Assembly (NCBI RefSeq): GCF_038630985.1
Contig: NZ_CP152049.1
Coordinates: 5,848,501-5,912,500, forward strand
Reading direction: 5' to 3'
DNA: 64,000 nucleotides
From: Paenibacillus sp. FSL H8-0548
GTDB lineage: Bacteria > Bacillota > Bacilli > Paenibacillales > Paenibacillaceae
Shown here: positions 8,634-17,432 of the stretch, in pieces
Position numbering within the stretch: position 1 is the stretch's first letter
How the letters are laid out: every line of letters begins with the position of its first letter
Position numbers and translations under genes: made by a program
The notes under the pieces: model-generated
Seen by the model: only the letters and a program-made list of their open reading frames with translations
What the model was told of the DNA's origin: nothing
Database searches by the model: none

Positions 8634-10376
8634 TCATTCTTCCAAGCTAGCTTCCATCTGCTGCCTTTCCCACTGCTGCTTGTACCAGCCTCCAAACAGC
8701 ATAAGCTCATCATGAGTTCCTTCTTCTAGGATGCGTCCCTCATGCAACACGATAATCCAGTTCGCATGACTAACCGCCGACAGGCGATGGGTCGAAATTA
8801 ACGTCGTTTTCCCTTTGCGCTCCTCACGAATGCTGTGAAGGATACGGCTCTCTGTCCGTGCATCCACAGCCGATAACGAATCATCCAGCAGCAATATTTC
8901 AGAATCGACAAGCAGCGCTCTCGCAATGGCCAATCGCTGCTTTTGCCCGCCAGAGAGCATTACTCCATTTTCGCCAACAACGGTTTCCAGTCCCTCTGGC
9001 ATCATCGCAATATCCTCTGTAAAAAAAGCCATCTCTACTGCACGTGCCACTTCCTCATCAGACGCAGCTGGCTTCCCAAGTGCAATATTGTCTCTAATGG
9101 TTTTGGATAACAGCAAATGCTCCTGCGGCACATAAGCGATCCAGCGTCTCATCTGATCGATGGCAATTTGCTCTATTGGCACATCAGCAATGAAGAGTCT
9201 CTCCTGCTCCAGTGGATATTGACGAAGCAGCTGCTTCAGCAGCGTGCTCTTTCCACTGCCCGTTTTCCCCACAATCCCAAGCGTTTGGCCCCGTTCAAGC
9301 TGGAAGGATACCCCACGCAGACTAGGTTGACTGGCGGCTGGGTAAGTGAAGGTAAGCTGCTTCATTTTTATACTCTCCGGTACCTCGATGGGCACTGGCT
9401 TATCTATATCATTGAGATCCGGCTTTTGCAGGAGCGCGGAATCCAGCCGTTCGGCCGAGGCGCTTCCGCGCTGCAGCACATTGATGAATTCTCCGAAGGA
9501 GATCATCGGCCAAATCAGCATGCCCAAATACATATTGAACGCAATAAGCTGACCTAGCGATATATCATTTTGGAAAACGAGATACGAGCCGTACCCTATT
9601 CCAATCGAGTAGCTGACACCAACGATTAATGAAATAACGGGTTGAAACAGCGCATTCAGAATCGATACCCGCTTGTTTTTGTACATCACCTCTGAGGTGA
9701 CTTGATCGAATGCAGTAAGATCATCAGTTTCCTGTACGTAGGAGCGGATTACCCGTATGCCGGAGATAGATTCCAGCGCATGTTCATTCATTTTCCCAAA
9801 GGAAGCCTGAGCGTCCAAAAAACGTGTTCTTACTTTTTTGCCAAGCTTGCTGATTACGACCGCGAGCAGCGGCAGCGGAATAAGCGCAGCAAGCATTAGC
9901 TTATAGCTTACGAGTGAAACCATCATAATGATGACAACCGAGGCGCCAACAAGCGTATTGACGAGCGTCATCACACCGTAGCCTGCCGTCTGGCCAATAG
10001 CCGAAATATCATTGGTAGCAAGCGCCATTAATTGTCCTGTGCTGTTGCGCTGGAAGAAGGCTGGTGTCATTCTCGTCAAATTAGCAAGCAGTCGGCCTCG
10101 CAGCACCTTCTCAATAAGGACCGAATTGCCAAACAGCATCGTGATCCATAGGTAGACTAAAACATACATGAGCAGTGCCAGTCCGATAAGCAGCAGCACC
10201 GTCTGAGACATGCCGGTTGATGTAAGCTGGCCTTTACCAATCTGATCGACAGTCTTCCCGATGAGATTGGGCGGTATGGTAGAGAGCAGGCTCACGATCG
10301 ACATGAGGCCAATGGCGATCACATAGGTTCCCCAGCGCTCCTTAAAAAACCACCGCATCCGATTTATAAATGACAT
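8634..10376 (-). CDS. ABC exporter half-transporter, degenerate-site subunit (BmrC/YheI-like)
   Basis: A 580-residue membrane plus ATPase protein, first gene of a two-gene operon; 13 bp separate it from the partner. Walker A is GKTGSGKST and the signature is a canonical LSGGQKQR, but Walker B reads ILLLDDSLSAVD, so Asp replaces the catalytic Glu. That substitution is typical of the non-hydrolysing site in heterodimeric exporters. The start MSFINRM at 10376 is chosen for its GAGGGGG ribosome site; the in-frame start at 10409 has none. The gene end fixes the partner's start. Probably an inducible multidrug exporter; no inducer is visible. Confidence 0.88.
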   Translation of the reverse strand: MSFINRMRWFFKERWGTYVIAIGLMSIVSLLSTIPPNLIGKTVDQIGKGQLTSTGMSQTVLLLIGLALLMYVLVYLWITMLFGNSVLIEKVLRGRLLANLTRMTPAFFQRNSTGQLMALATNDISAIGQTAGYGVMTLVNTLVGASVVIIMMVSLVSYKLMLAALIPLPLLAVVISKLGKKVRTRFLDAQASFGKMNEHALESISGIRVIRSYVQETDDLTAFDQVTSEVMYKNKRVSILNALFQPVISLIVGVSYSIGIGYGSYLVFQNDISLGQLIAFNMYLGMLIWPMISFGEFINVLQRGSASAERLDSALLQKPDLNDIDKPVPIEVPESIKMKQLTFTYPAASQPSLRGVSFQLERGQTLGIVGKTGSGKSTLLKQLLRQYPLEQERLFIADVPIEQIAIDQMRRWIAYVPQEHLLLSKTIRDNIALGKPAASDEEVARAVEMAFFTEDIAMMPEGLETVVGENGVMLSGGQKQRLAIARALLVDSEILLLDDSLSAVDARTESRILHSIREERKGKTTLISTHRLSAVSHANWIIVLHEGRILEEGTHDELMLFGGWYKQQWERQQMEASLEE

Positions 10377-10456
10377 ATTACCCCCTCTTTCTCTTGCCAA
10401 TACTAACAAACATAAGTTCTATTTTCCATATTACCACTTTCTTGGAATTCAAAAAA

Positions 10457-10703
10457 CAAAATCATCTTTACAAGTGATTGGAAATCGCAGACGCATCAGC
10501 TCACACTTCTAACGGAAACCACAGACGCTAAATCGCCTTTATTTTTCATTTCAAGATTGTAACGGAAACACAGGCCTCTATTTGTACCAAATATACACGA
10601 TATCGCTCCATTTCTGCGGAATAGCGTCTCCCACTTCCGTTAAAATATGACACTAACCCAAAATGCAACTTTAGCGTCTCTGGCTTCCGTTAGCTTTCGT
10701 TAT
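10457..10703 (+). repeat. 246-bp palindromic intergenic element, copy 1
   Basis: Near-identical to 13166-13412 and 58741-58986. Each copy holds four related subunits of the type TAACGGAA...AGACGCTA, the first two direct and the last two inverted, so the outer pair TAACGGAAACCACAGACGCT / AGCGTCTCTGGCTTCCGTTA can fold into a long hairpin. No coding potential is evident. Confidence 0.85.
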
Positions 10704-10806
10704 CCCCCATATACTTCACAACACACACACATCGTCTTTTCCCTCAACTTTTCTGACGCTCGATGCTGCTCCTCAAATCCTCACTTCTCCTACTCCCAGC
10801 GCGGAA

Positions 10807-11010
10807 GCTATCCTGCACTTTTGCAGTAACTTCATGCGATTGGGACGCTCTAGCTAACCTATCCTGCACTCACGCATTATAGATCATCATTTCAGCTCAT
10901 ATCCAGCCATCTGATCTCCATTGTGGGTAGCTATCCTGCTTACGTACAGGATAGCTCCCTTAAACCATTAAAAAGAGTAGGCTACCCTGCAAATGTGCAG
11001 GATAGCCTAC
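10807..11010. repeat. Cluster of four CTATCCTGC palindromes
   Basis: Four units sharing CTATCCTGC: 10807-10826, 10858-10877, 10929-10956 (AGCTATCCTG ... CAGGATAGCT) and 10977-11010 (GTAGGCTACCCTGC / GCAGGATAGCCTAC, nearly perfect 14-bp stem). The first two have only partial right arms. None has a T tract, so they are not ordinary terminators. Confidence 0.65.
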
Positions 11011-11089
11011 TGATTGACTGTCACGGTAAAGCTCGCGCTGCTGCCGCCTTTGTTCTAGGCACATTTGTGTAAGTTCCATATCCTTCACA

Positions 11090-11290
11090 CAAACGAACAC
11101 ACGCATCGTCTTTTTCCTCAACTTTCCCCAAGCTCATTTTCATGCCATTCTTTATAGTTGTGTAACCAAACATACCTGGACTCCCAGCTGAGCTAAGTCC
11201 CCGTGTCATTTCTTCGCCTTACTTCGTCTTACTTTTAGGGTGGTGTAACCAACCAGCTCGTGCTCCCTTATGTGGATATTACACTACCCC
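11090..11290 (-). repeat. tRNA-like fragment repeat, two adjoining copies
   Basis: On the minus strand, GGGGACTTAGCTCAGCTGGG (11184-11203) reproduces the acceptor-side and D-arm of an alanine-type tRNA, but no anticodon or T arm follows. It leads into a motif GGGAG...GGTTACAC.ACC.TAAA that occurs twice here (about 11143-11184 and 11229-11275) and once at 13020-13075. I read these as decayed tRNA-derived repeats, not functional tRNA. Confidence 0.5.
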
Positions 11291-11481
11291 AATTTACCTA
11301 GCATTCGCTCAAGGTACAATTTCTCTTAATAGGTGCCAGCATCAATAAGTATAGTATCACGGTTGGGGGAGTCTATGGAGTCAAAGCTTGATAATACTCT
11401 GCAATAAATCCTTTACTGACGAAAAAACCCACCTCGAGGGTGGGGCGTTCAATTCATTCACGATATACACGCATCAACTTA

Positions 11482-12174
11482 TTAAGGCTCAACCGATTCG
11501 GCTACCTTCATGGCCTCATCGCCCGAAATCGGACCGGACACACCATACTGAATGCCGTCAACCACCCAGAACAGCTCCGTGAACTCGGCTTGCTCGAAAA
11601 TAAAACCATCCGCTCCGCCCACTTTGGTCTGTGTGAACAGGTCCATCGGGAACGCCGCTGGCATGCGGCTCGCGCTGAACGTCACCGTCTTATCACCCGA
11701 GCCGTATGTGAAGTTCAAATCTCTGAGCGGTTGGTCCTTCATTCCCACGCCGACGATCTCAGCCAGCTTGAAGCCTTCCGGGGCGACTTGAGGAACATGC
11801 ACACCGGAACCGAAAGCTGTTTTCGCTGCCTCCGCCGTTCCGAATGGAGTTGTAATCAATTGGGACAACTCCGAACCTGTGGATCCTCCGTTTCCGGGCA
11901 GCACGGTTCCCGACGAATTATCCGTTGGTATCGGTACTTCGGCGGGCTCTTGCAGCATCGGCAATCCCGTCACTATGACGACTGCCGCGACCAGCGCTGC
12001 CGCTCCTGCAAGCCAAGCTTTCGGAAGAACGAATCGGCGGCGGCTTCTCTGTTCCGCGGTGGCTTGCTTCCTGATCTTCTGTTTAACGCTATCGCTCAAT
12101 TCCATTTTAGAAAACAACATATCATCCGACTCCTTTTGCAAATGTTGACGTAAATTACGCTCCATGTCCGTCAT
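11482..12174 (-). CDS. Membrane-anchored anti-sigma factor with DUF4367-like sensor domain
   Basis: A 230-residue protein: a short cytoplasmic N-terminus (1 to about 47) with the KMELSDSVKQKIRKQA region, one membrane helix (about 50-70), and an extracytoplasmic domain (about 100-230) of the DUF4367 kind, with YGSGDKTVTFSASR and the terminal GVSGPISGDEAMKVAESV. The gene overlaps the upstream ECF sigma gene by 20 bp, so the two are co-translated, and it most likely sequesters that sigma factor at the membrane. The signal it senses is not evident. ATG 12174 lies inside the end of the sigma gene. Confidence 0.82.
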   Translation of the reverse strand: MTDMERNLRQHLQKESDDMLFSKMELSDSVKQKIRKQATAEQRSRRRFVLPKAWLAGAAALVAAVVIVTGLPMLQEPAEVPIPTDNSSGTVLPGNGGSTGSELSQLITTPFGTAEAAKTAFGSGVHVPQVAPEGFKLAEIVGVGMKDQPLRDLNFTYGSGDKTVTFSASRMPAAFPMDLFTQTKVGGADGFIFEQAEFTELFWVVDGIQYGVSGPISGDEAMKVAESVEP

Positions 12175-12718
12175 CGGTTATCTCCTCCTTGCGCATTTCC
12201 CGAGCCAATGCCTCGCGCGCCCGGTGCAGTCTGTTTCTCACGGTACCCTCAGGCGACGACGTCGCTTTCGCAATTTCCCGTGTGTCCAAGTCCAGATAAT
12301 AATATAAATACAAAGCCTCCTGATACGGCAGAGACAGACGCAGCATATGCCGCAAAATCTCGCTTTTCTGCAATCTTTTCAACGCTTCTTCTTCCACGCT
12401 GAATGTCCGTCCCCGCTCCATCCGGATGGGATCGGTCGGCTGTTCCGTAAACATCCGCACGCCCATCTTGTCCCGGCAAACGTTGATGGCGATCGTCGTC
12501 AACCAGGTTTTAACCGCGCTATCTCCACGAAACGAGTTCCAGTTGCGATAAGCGCGAAGGAATACCTCCTGACTGATATCCTCGGCAAAATGCCGATCGC
12601 CGGTATAAAAATAAGCGGTGCGCATGACCGTCGAGCCATAGCTTTCCATCAGCTGCTCTAGAGCTTGAGAGGGATCTTTCGGGAAATTTTCCTTGTTATT
12701 CGAGCCGGCCGGCTTCAT
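12155..12718 (-). CDS. ECF-family RNA polymerase sigma factor
   Basis: A 187-residue sigma-70 family protein with region 2 (about 25-95; FAEDISQEVFLRAYRNWNSF and the following TWLTTIAINVCRDK) and region 4 (about 125-178; LPYQEALYLYYYLDLDTREI, then SPEGTVRNRLHRAREAL). It would direct RNA polymerase to a stress or envelope regulon and is paired with the overlapping anti-sigma gene. The ribosome site GGTGGAGGTG precedes ATG 12718. Upstream bases do not show an obvious autoregulated ECF promoter. The SigV/SigW-like class is inferred; the exact group cannot be set by eye. Confidence 0.9.
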   Translation of the reverse strand: MKPAGSNNKENFPKDPSQALEQLMESYGSTVMRTAYFYTGDRHFAEDISQEVFLRAYRNWNSFRGDSAVKTWLTTIAINVCRDKMGVRMFTEQPTDPIRMERGRTFSVEEEALKRLQKSEILRHMLRLSLPYQEALYLYYYLDLDTREIAKATSSPEGTVRNRLHRAREALAREMRKEEITDDGHGA

Positions 12719-12856
12719 TGAATTATCACCTCCACCTTATTAGACGGCCTGAGCGCATTTTTCGCTGCACTGCGCTTTAAATCTGACAGTCCATTAAAGA
12801 TTTTGTGAATTTGAGCTTAAGTCCCCATACTCCTTCTAGCATGAATTTCATACGAT

Positions 12857-12898
12857 GAAAAGCCACATGAACAGTATGCCTGTTTGATGCGGCTTTTC
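12857..12898. terminator. Long hairpin without T tract, possible terminator
   Basis: GAAAAGCCACATGAACAG pairs with CTGTTTGATGCGGCTTTTC around the loop TATGC. Neither side has a strong T run. It lies upstream of the sigma gene, so it could insulate it from the flanking repeats. Confidence 0.45.
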
Positions 12899-12959
12899 GA
12901 CTTCATCTTCGGTTTAAAAGATCCCCAATATCCATTTATACTAACACTATTTTCTCTAC

Positions 12960-13085
12960 ATGACCTATTCGCTGCCAGCGATGTGCTCTCCCAGCTGAGC
13001 TGAGCCCCGCGATAATTTTCATGCCATTCTTTAGGGTAGTGTAACCTACCATATGTGGACTCCCACCGCTCGGTATCACACTGCC
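12960..13085 (-). repeat. tRNA-like fragment repeat, copy with D arm and partial anticodon arm
   Basis: On the minus strand from about 13009 to 12960 the sequence reads GGGGCTCAGCTCAGCTGGGA, then GAGCACATCGCTGGCAGCG and AATAGGTC, matching the acceptor, D arm and anticodon stem of an alanine-type tRNA. The T arm and 3' acceptor strand are missing. The flanking motif GGTTACAC (13020-13075) is shared with 11090-11290. Confidence 0.55.
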
Positions 13086-13165
13086 CAAAACGGCTGGTTT
13101 AGAATTTTTTTTATTCCCCATGACAACTATCGCAAATCGACGATAAAAAGCTCAAGCATAATGAA

Positions 13166-13412
13166 CAAAATCATCCTTACAGGTGATTGGAAATCGCAGA
13201 CGCGTTAGCTCCTACTTCTAACGGAAACCACAGACGCTAAATCGCCTTTATGTATCGTTTCAAGATTGTAACGGAAACACAGGCCTCTATTTGCAGCCTA
13301 AATGCCGAATCTCGCTTCATTTCTGCGGAATAGCGTCTCCCACTTCCGTTAAAATGTGAGGCTAACCCAAAATGGAACTTTAGCGTCTCTGGCTTCCGTT
13401 AGCTTTCGCTAT
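13166..13412 (+). repeat. 246-bp palindromic intergenic element, copy 2
   Basis: Same element and orientation as 10457-10703, with scattered differences concentrated outside the TAACGGAA and AGACGCTA blocks. It is followed by TATAGTTTCCTATATTTTC (about 13463-13481), which resembles the right end of the double-hairpin element at 32041 and 58641. Confidence 0.85.
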
Positions 13413-13597
13413 CCGCTCTCCGACTGCTGCCGCAGCATCGTTATCAACAGGTTCGGAAAATGTATAGTTTCCTATATTTTCAAAAAAACTCATCCGTTTA
13501 ATTTTCACTGTTTGTTCTTTATAACGAATGTGATATGATGATCTTATCGTACGCTAGGTCATTTCTAGCCATTATGATCATTCCCGAGGTGAAGTAA

Positions 13598-14671
13598 ATG
13601 GCCTGTGCCATTAGTGTAATCGTGCCTATTTTTAATGCTGAAAAATGGTTGCGCCAATGCTTAACTAGCATTCTTCAACAGCCCTTCCTCTCAATTGAGC
13701 TGCTGCTCGTTAATGACGGCTCGACAGATCAGAGCGGAATGATTTGCGACGAGTTCGCTGCAAAGGATACGAGAATCAGCGTGCTTCATAAGCCAAATGG
13801 CGGACCGAGCAGCGCAAAAAACGCTGGCCTTCATGCTGCGAGCGGCAAATATGTTGCTTTTTTGGATGCTGACGATCAAATTGATGATTTGTTTTTCGTT
13901 AAGCTGTACGCGACAGCGGAGGAGCATGGCTGTGAAGTTGTGATTAGCGGCTACGAAACAATCCCTAATAAAATCAGTATGTCGCCTGGCTTCATGCTGC
14001 ATTCGTTAATGAACGGAAAGGAGCTCGTATTAAGCGCAGACTCTGTTCATTCCAATAATGATCTATGCTTCGTTTGGCGAAGCCTGTTTCTACGTGACTG
14101 GCTTGAGAAAAAAGAGGTTTCGTTTCATGAGGAATTGACCATTGGAGAGGATACGATCTTTCATCTAGAGGCTCTTCTAAACGCGGAGCGAGCGTATGCG
14201 ATTCCAGACCCCTTATATTTTTATACAATAAATAACTCAGACAGTCTAATGAGCGCTCCTTACAAGCCTTACCTAGAGAAGAACCTAGCTTTGCAATATC
14301 AGCTGAGAAAACAGCTGTCAGAGAAATTCGGGCTGCTCGCGTATCGACACTATAAGAGAGATATGGCAGTCTATCATATCCACACTCTCCTTGGCTTGAT
14401 GCTGCGAAATCTGAAATATAGTTCAGCTGCTGCTAAAAAAGAGGATATCACCCGGCTCATTAACATGGAATTGATTACGGATAGCACGAGGGAGCTGGGC
14501 ATTATGTACAAAGGGCTGAACATCAAAGAGTATTTTTATTATTTGATACTCAAATTCAAGCTATCCTCCGTGCTGTTCCGCATGCAATTTCGCGTACCGT
14601 TTGTCACCTCAATCCTATCCTTTGGAACATTGGGGCGAACCAAACGTGTGAACAATCGTACCGTCCGTTAG
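13598..14671 (+). CDS. Family 2 glycosyltransferase (GT-A fold)
   Basis: A 357-residue protein with the classic GT2 N-terminus: ISVIVPIFNAEKWLRQCLTS, LLVNDGSTDQSG, NGGPSSAKNAGL and the metal-binding FLDADDQID. It transfers an activated sugar to a cell-wall, teichoic acid or exopolysaccharide acceptor; donor and acceptor cannot be read from sequence. No membrane helices are apparent, so it probably acts at the cytoplasmic face of the membrane. The C-terminal part (about 230-357) is the variable acceptor region. GAGGTGAAG precedes ATG 13598. It stands alone between repeat-rich DNA and the convergent sulfonate operon, so context does not add a pathway. Confidence 0.87.
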   Translation: MACAISVIVPIFNAEKWLRQCLTSILQQPFLSIELLLVNDGSTDQSGMICDEFAAKDTRISVLHKPNGGPSSAKNAGLHAASGKYVAFLDADDQIDDLFFVKLYATAEEHGCEVVISGYETIPNKISMSPGFMLHSLMNGKELVLSADSVHSNNDLCFVWRSLFLRDWLEKKEVSFHEELTIGEDTIFHLEALLNAERAYAIPDPLYFYTINNSDSLMSAPYKPYLEKNLALQYQLRKQLSEKFGLLAYRHYKRDMAVYHIHTLLGLMLRNLKYSSAAAKKEDITRLINMELITDSTRELGIMYKGLNIKEYFYYLILKFKLSSVLFRMQFRVPFVTSILSFGTLGRTKRVNNRTVR

Positions 14672-14679
14672 TCTATACG

Positions 14680-15444
14680 TCATATCGAATAGGAGACTGT
14701 CCTCTGCTGCTCATGCTTGCCTCTCTCCAAAATTCGGTCTAAGATTAGCTTCTCGAAATGAATAAAATCATTATTTCTTTCACGAGGCCGATCCAGTGTA
14801 ATCAGAACGTCAAGCGCAATATGTCCATTTTCGATTAAAATGACCCGATCCGCCATGGCGACAGCCTCACTGACATCATGGGTAACGAGAACCGCTGTGA
14901 ACTGCTGCTCCGCCCACAGCTCTTCAATAAGCTGCTGCATGTCAATGCGAGTGAGCGCATCAAGCGCGCCAAGCGGCTCATCGAGCAGCAGCAGTCTCGG
15001 CTCACCGACCAGCGCTCTTGCAAGCGCGACGCGTTGACGCTGTCCTCCTGACAATACGCCCGGCCATTCCTTCGCCCGATCAACTAGCCCTACTTGCGCG
15101 AGTGCCTCAAGCGCTTTTTGCTTCTCGCTGGTTTTCACCCCGAGCTGAACATTGTCCACGCAGCGCTTCCACGGAAGAAGCCGTGCGTCCTGAAACAGCA
15201 TCCTCGTATCCTCACGAATACCGTTAATTTCTGATCCATCGAGTGTAATGCTTCCCTGCGAGGGCTCCTCTAAGCCTGCGATGAGCCGAAGCAGCGTGCT
15301 TTTTCCACAGCCGCTGCGACCGACTATCGCAACGAATTGTCCAGGAGGAATATCAAGCTCAACGCCCTCCAGCACTGCTTTATCGCCAAAATTTTTGCCT
15401 GCGTCCTTAATGAGGAGCCGCGCTCCTGCTTGATTGTTTTTCAT
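14680..15444 (-). CDS. ssuB: Aliphatic sulfonate ABC transporter, ATP-binding protein
   Basis: A 254-residue ATPase that powers alkanesulfonate uptake through SsuC. Walker A is [11 protein letters not shown], the Q loop is [13 protein letters not shown] (diagnostic of the SsuB/TauB/nitrate group), the signature is LSGGQRQR, Walker B is [12 protein letters not shown] and the H loop is [10 protein letters not shown]. It is the last gene of the ssuA-D-C-B transcript, 18 bp after ssuC, and has a GAGGAGG ribosome site. It meets the glycosyltransferase gene tail to tail with only 8 bp between them and no clear terminator. Confidence 0.92.
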   Translation of the reverse strand: MKNNQAGARLLIKDAGKNFGDKAVLEGVELDIPPGQFVAIVGRSGCGKSTLLRLIAGLEEPSQGSITLDGSEINGIREDTRMLFQDARLLPWKRCVDNVQLGVKTSEKQKALEALAQVGLVDRAKEWPGVLSGGQRQRVALARALVGEPRLLLLDEPLGALDALTRIDMQQLIEELWAEQQFTAVLVTHDVSEAVAMADRVILIENGHIALDVLITLDRPRERNNDFIHFEKLILDRILERGKHEQQRTVSYSI

Positions 15445-15462
15445 AGCTGCAGCCTCCTCTTC

Positions 15463-16236
15463 TTATCGCTTCACGTAGTTTGGATGCCATTTGAGCAGCG
15501 TTTGCTCTAATATTTTGGCAGCCGTATCCGACAGCTTTCCTAATATCGCGTACATAATGATCGCCAGCACTACAACATCGAGACGCATAAACTCGCGGGC
15601 ATTCATCGCCATATAACCAATGCCAGAATTGGCCGAGATCGTCTCAGCCACAATTAAAGTAAGCCACATAAATCCAAGCGCGTACCGCACGCCTACCAGT
15701 ATAGAAGATAATGCTCCTGGCAAAATAACATCACGATACAGCGCGTAGCCCCGCAGCCCGTAAACCTTAGCCATTTCGATCAGTCCTGGGTCTATGGAAC
15801 GGATGCCATGCAGCGTATTTAAATAAATGGGGAAAAATACACCGAGTACAACCAAAAATACTTTCGCTGTTTCCCCGATGCCAAACCATAGGATGACGAG
15901 TGGAATAAGAGCCAAATGCGGCACGTTGCGAATCATTTGTATCGTACTGTCTAGCAAGCGATTCGCCGTCTGCGATATGCCAGTGAGCAGGCCAAGCAGA
16001 AAACCAATCCCGCCGCCGATAGCAAAGCCAATAAATGCTCGCCATGTGCTGCTAGCAATATAATGGAGCAATTGCCCTGACTTCGTCATTTCAAAGCCGG
16101 CCTCCGCTACCTTGAGCGGGGTCGGCAATGTACGGCTTGAAATTAAACCAAATTGACCAAGCAGCTGCCAGATGATCAAAATAATGATCGGGACGATTGC
16201 AGGAGCAATCCGACTATTAATTATTCGAGTTAACAT
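15463..16236 (-). CDS. ssuC: Aliphatic sulfonate ABC transporter, permease
   Basis: A 257-residue membrane protein with about six helices, the channel partner of SsuB. The ATPase-contacting loop EMAKVYGLRGYALYRDVILP is typical of the BPD_transp_1 family. An N-terminal hydrophobic stretch APAIVPIIILIIWQLLGQFG resembles SsuC and TauC. It lies 20 bp after ssuD and 18 bp before ssuB. The product fits the usual length of about 260 residues. Confidence 0.92.
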   Translation of the reverse strand: MLTRIINSRIAPAIVPIIILIIWQLLGQFGLISSRTLPTPLKVAEAGFEMTKSGQLLHYIASSTWRAFIGFAIGGGIGFLLGLLTGISQTANRLLDSTIQMIRNVPHLALIPLVILWFGIGETAKVFLVVLGVFFPIYLNTLHGIRSIDPGLIEMAKVYGLRGYALYRDVILPGALSSILVGVRYALGFMWLTLIVAETISANSGIGYMAMNAREFMRLDVVVLAIIMYAILGKLSDTAAKILEQTLLKWHPNYVKR

Positions 16237-16256
16237 CTTAATAATTGCTCCTTCCG

Positions 16257-17402
16257 TTACGTAGCGCTTCCCGATTTTGGACGTTTGTTATAAGCAACCA
16301 GCTCACCAGAGGCTTGAATAGAATAATCCGTTTGCACCTCCTGCTGCTTTAGCGGCAAACGCGGAAATAACAGCTCTGCAGCGCGGTATGCCTCCTCCAA
16401 ATGCGGATAACCTGATAAAATAAACTTTTCGATTCCGAGCTCAGCATATTCCTTCATCCGCTTCGCAACCGTATCCGCATCTCCCACCAGTGCCGTGCCT
16501 GCACCACCTCGTACCAGTCCGATTCCCGCCCATAGATTAGGCGAGATCACAAGCGATGATTTATCTCCCTTATGCAAATCCCCCATCCGCTTCTGTCCTA
16601 CCGAATCATACCGAGCGAGAATTCGCTGAGCTTCAGCAATGGTCTTCTCGTCGACATGGCTGATAAGCCGCTCAGCAGCCGCCCACGCTTCATCATTGGT
16701 TTCTCTTACAATAACGTGCAGCCGAATGCCAAAGGTAACCTTCGTCCCTCTGGCCTCAGCCAGCTTGCGCACCTCTGCAATCTTCGCCGCTACCTCGCTT
16801 GGAGGCTCGCCCCAGGTTAAATAACAGTCAACATGATCAGCCGCAATTTGCAGGGCCGCAGGCGAAGAACCTCCGAAATAGATGGGTGGATAAGGCTTCT
16901 GCAAAGCCGGAAATAACACCTCGCCTGCTTCAACCTTTATATATTTTCCATCAAAATTAACTTCCTCGCCCTGCATCATACGCCGCCATACGGTCATAAA
17001 CTCGTCCGTCTGCTCATAACGCTCTCCATGCGTAAGGAAGATTCCATCTCCTCCCAGCTCATGCGGATCACCGCCAGTAACTACATTAATCAGAAGTCTG
17101 CCGCCGGACAGCCTATCGAAGGTAGATGCCATTCGAGCCGCTGTCGACGGCGACATAACCCCTGGACGAATAGCTACTAAAAACTTCAGCCTGCGGGTTG
17201 CCCCAATAAGAGAGGATGCCGCAACCCAAGCATCCTCGCAAGCTTTGCCTGTCGGAACAAGCACGCCATGGTACCCTAATCGATCTGCCGCTTGAGCGAT
17301 TTGCCGCATGTAGTCAAAGTCGACCGCGCGCGCACCTTCTGCTGTACCTAAATATCTGCCATCGCCATGCAGGGGGATAAACCAAAATACTTCCATATTC
17401 AT
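16257..17402 (-). CDS. ssuD: FMNH2-dependent alkanesulfonate monooxygenase
   Basis: A 381-residue flavin-dependent enzyme of the bacterial luciferase family; it cleaves C1 and longer alkanesulfonates to aldehyde and sulfite for sulfur assimilation. The length equals the E. coli enzyme. The motifs [20 protein letters not shown] (with the conserved Cys near 54), [19 protein letters not shown] and [15 protein letters not shown] match the family. It needs reduced FMN from a separate NAD(P)H:FMN reductase, and no ssuE lies in this window. Ribosome site AAGGAG is just upstream of ATG. Confidence 0.94.
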   Translation of the reverse strand: MNMEVFWFIPLHGDGRYLGTAEGARAVDFDYMRQIAQAADRLGYHGVLVPTGKACEDAWVAASSLIGATRRLKFLVAIRPGVMSPSTAARMASTFDRLSGGRLLINVVTGGDPHELGGDGIFLTHGERYEQTDEFMTVWRRMMQGEEVNFDGKYIKVEAGEVLFPALQKPYPPIYFGGSSPAALQIAADHVDCYLTWGEPPSEVAAKIAEVRKLAEARGTKVTFGIRLHVIVRETNDEAWAAAERLISHVDEKTIAEAQRILARYDSVGQKRMGDLHKGDKSSLVISPNLWAGIGLVRGGAGTALVGDADTVAKRMKEYAELGIEKFILSGYPHLEEAYRAAELLFPRLPLKQQEVQTDYSIQASGELVAYNKRPKSGSAT

Positions 17403-17432
17403 TCTCCTTAATCCTCTGTAGGGTATGAAGGT

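Larger units (their letters stand above)
12719..13165. other. Intergenic region with hairpin and tRNA-like element
   Basis: No gene is visible. The region contains the leader of the sigma gene, an 18-bp-stem hairpin (12857-12898) and the second tRNA-like element (12960-13085). Short minus-strand open frames here encode only translated tRNA-like sequence (GLSSAGRAHRWQR), a known source of false ORFs. Confidence 0.6.

Noticed and set aside
11021..11209. Small minus-strand protein gene
   Set aside because: The frame only translates the tRNA-like repeat and its flank; no ribosome site and no independent conservation signal.
11440..12153. A 237-codon + strand ORF opposite the anti-sigma gene
   Set aside because: The minus frame has the membrane helix, DUF4367-like features and coupling to the sigma gene; the + frame is Arg/His/Cys rich and has no ribosome site.
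12960..13010. Functional tRNA-Ala gene on the minus strand
   Set aside because: D arm and anticodon arm are present, but T arm and 3' acceptor strand are missing, so it cannot form a tRNA.
12936..13121. Small minus-strand protein gene
   Set aside because: GLSSAGRAHRWQR is the typical product of translating tRNA sequence, a known false ORF type.
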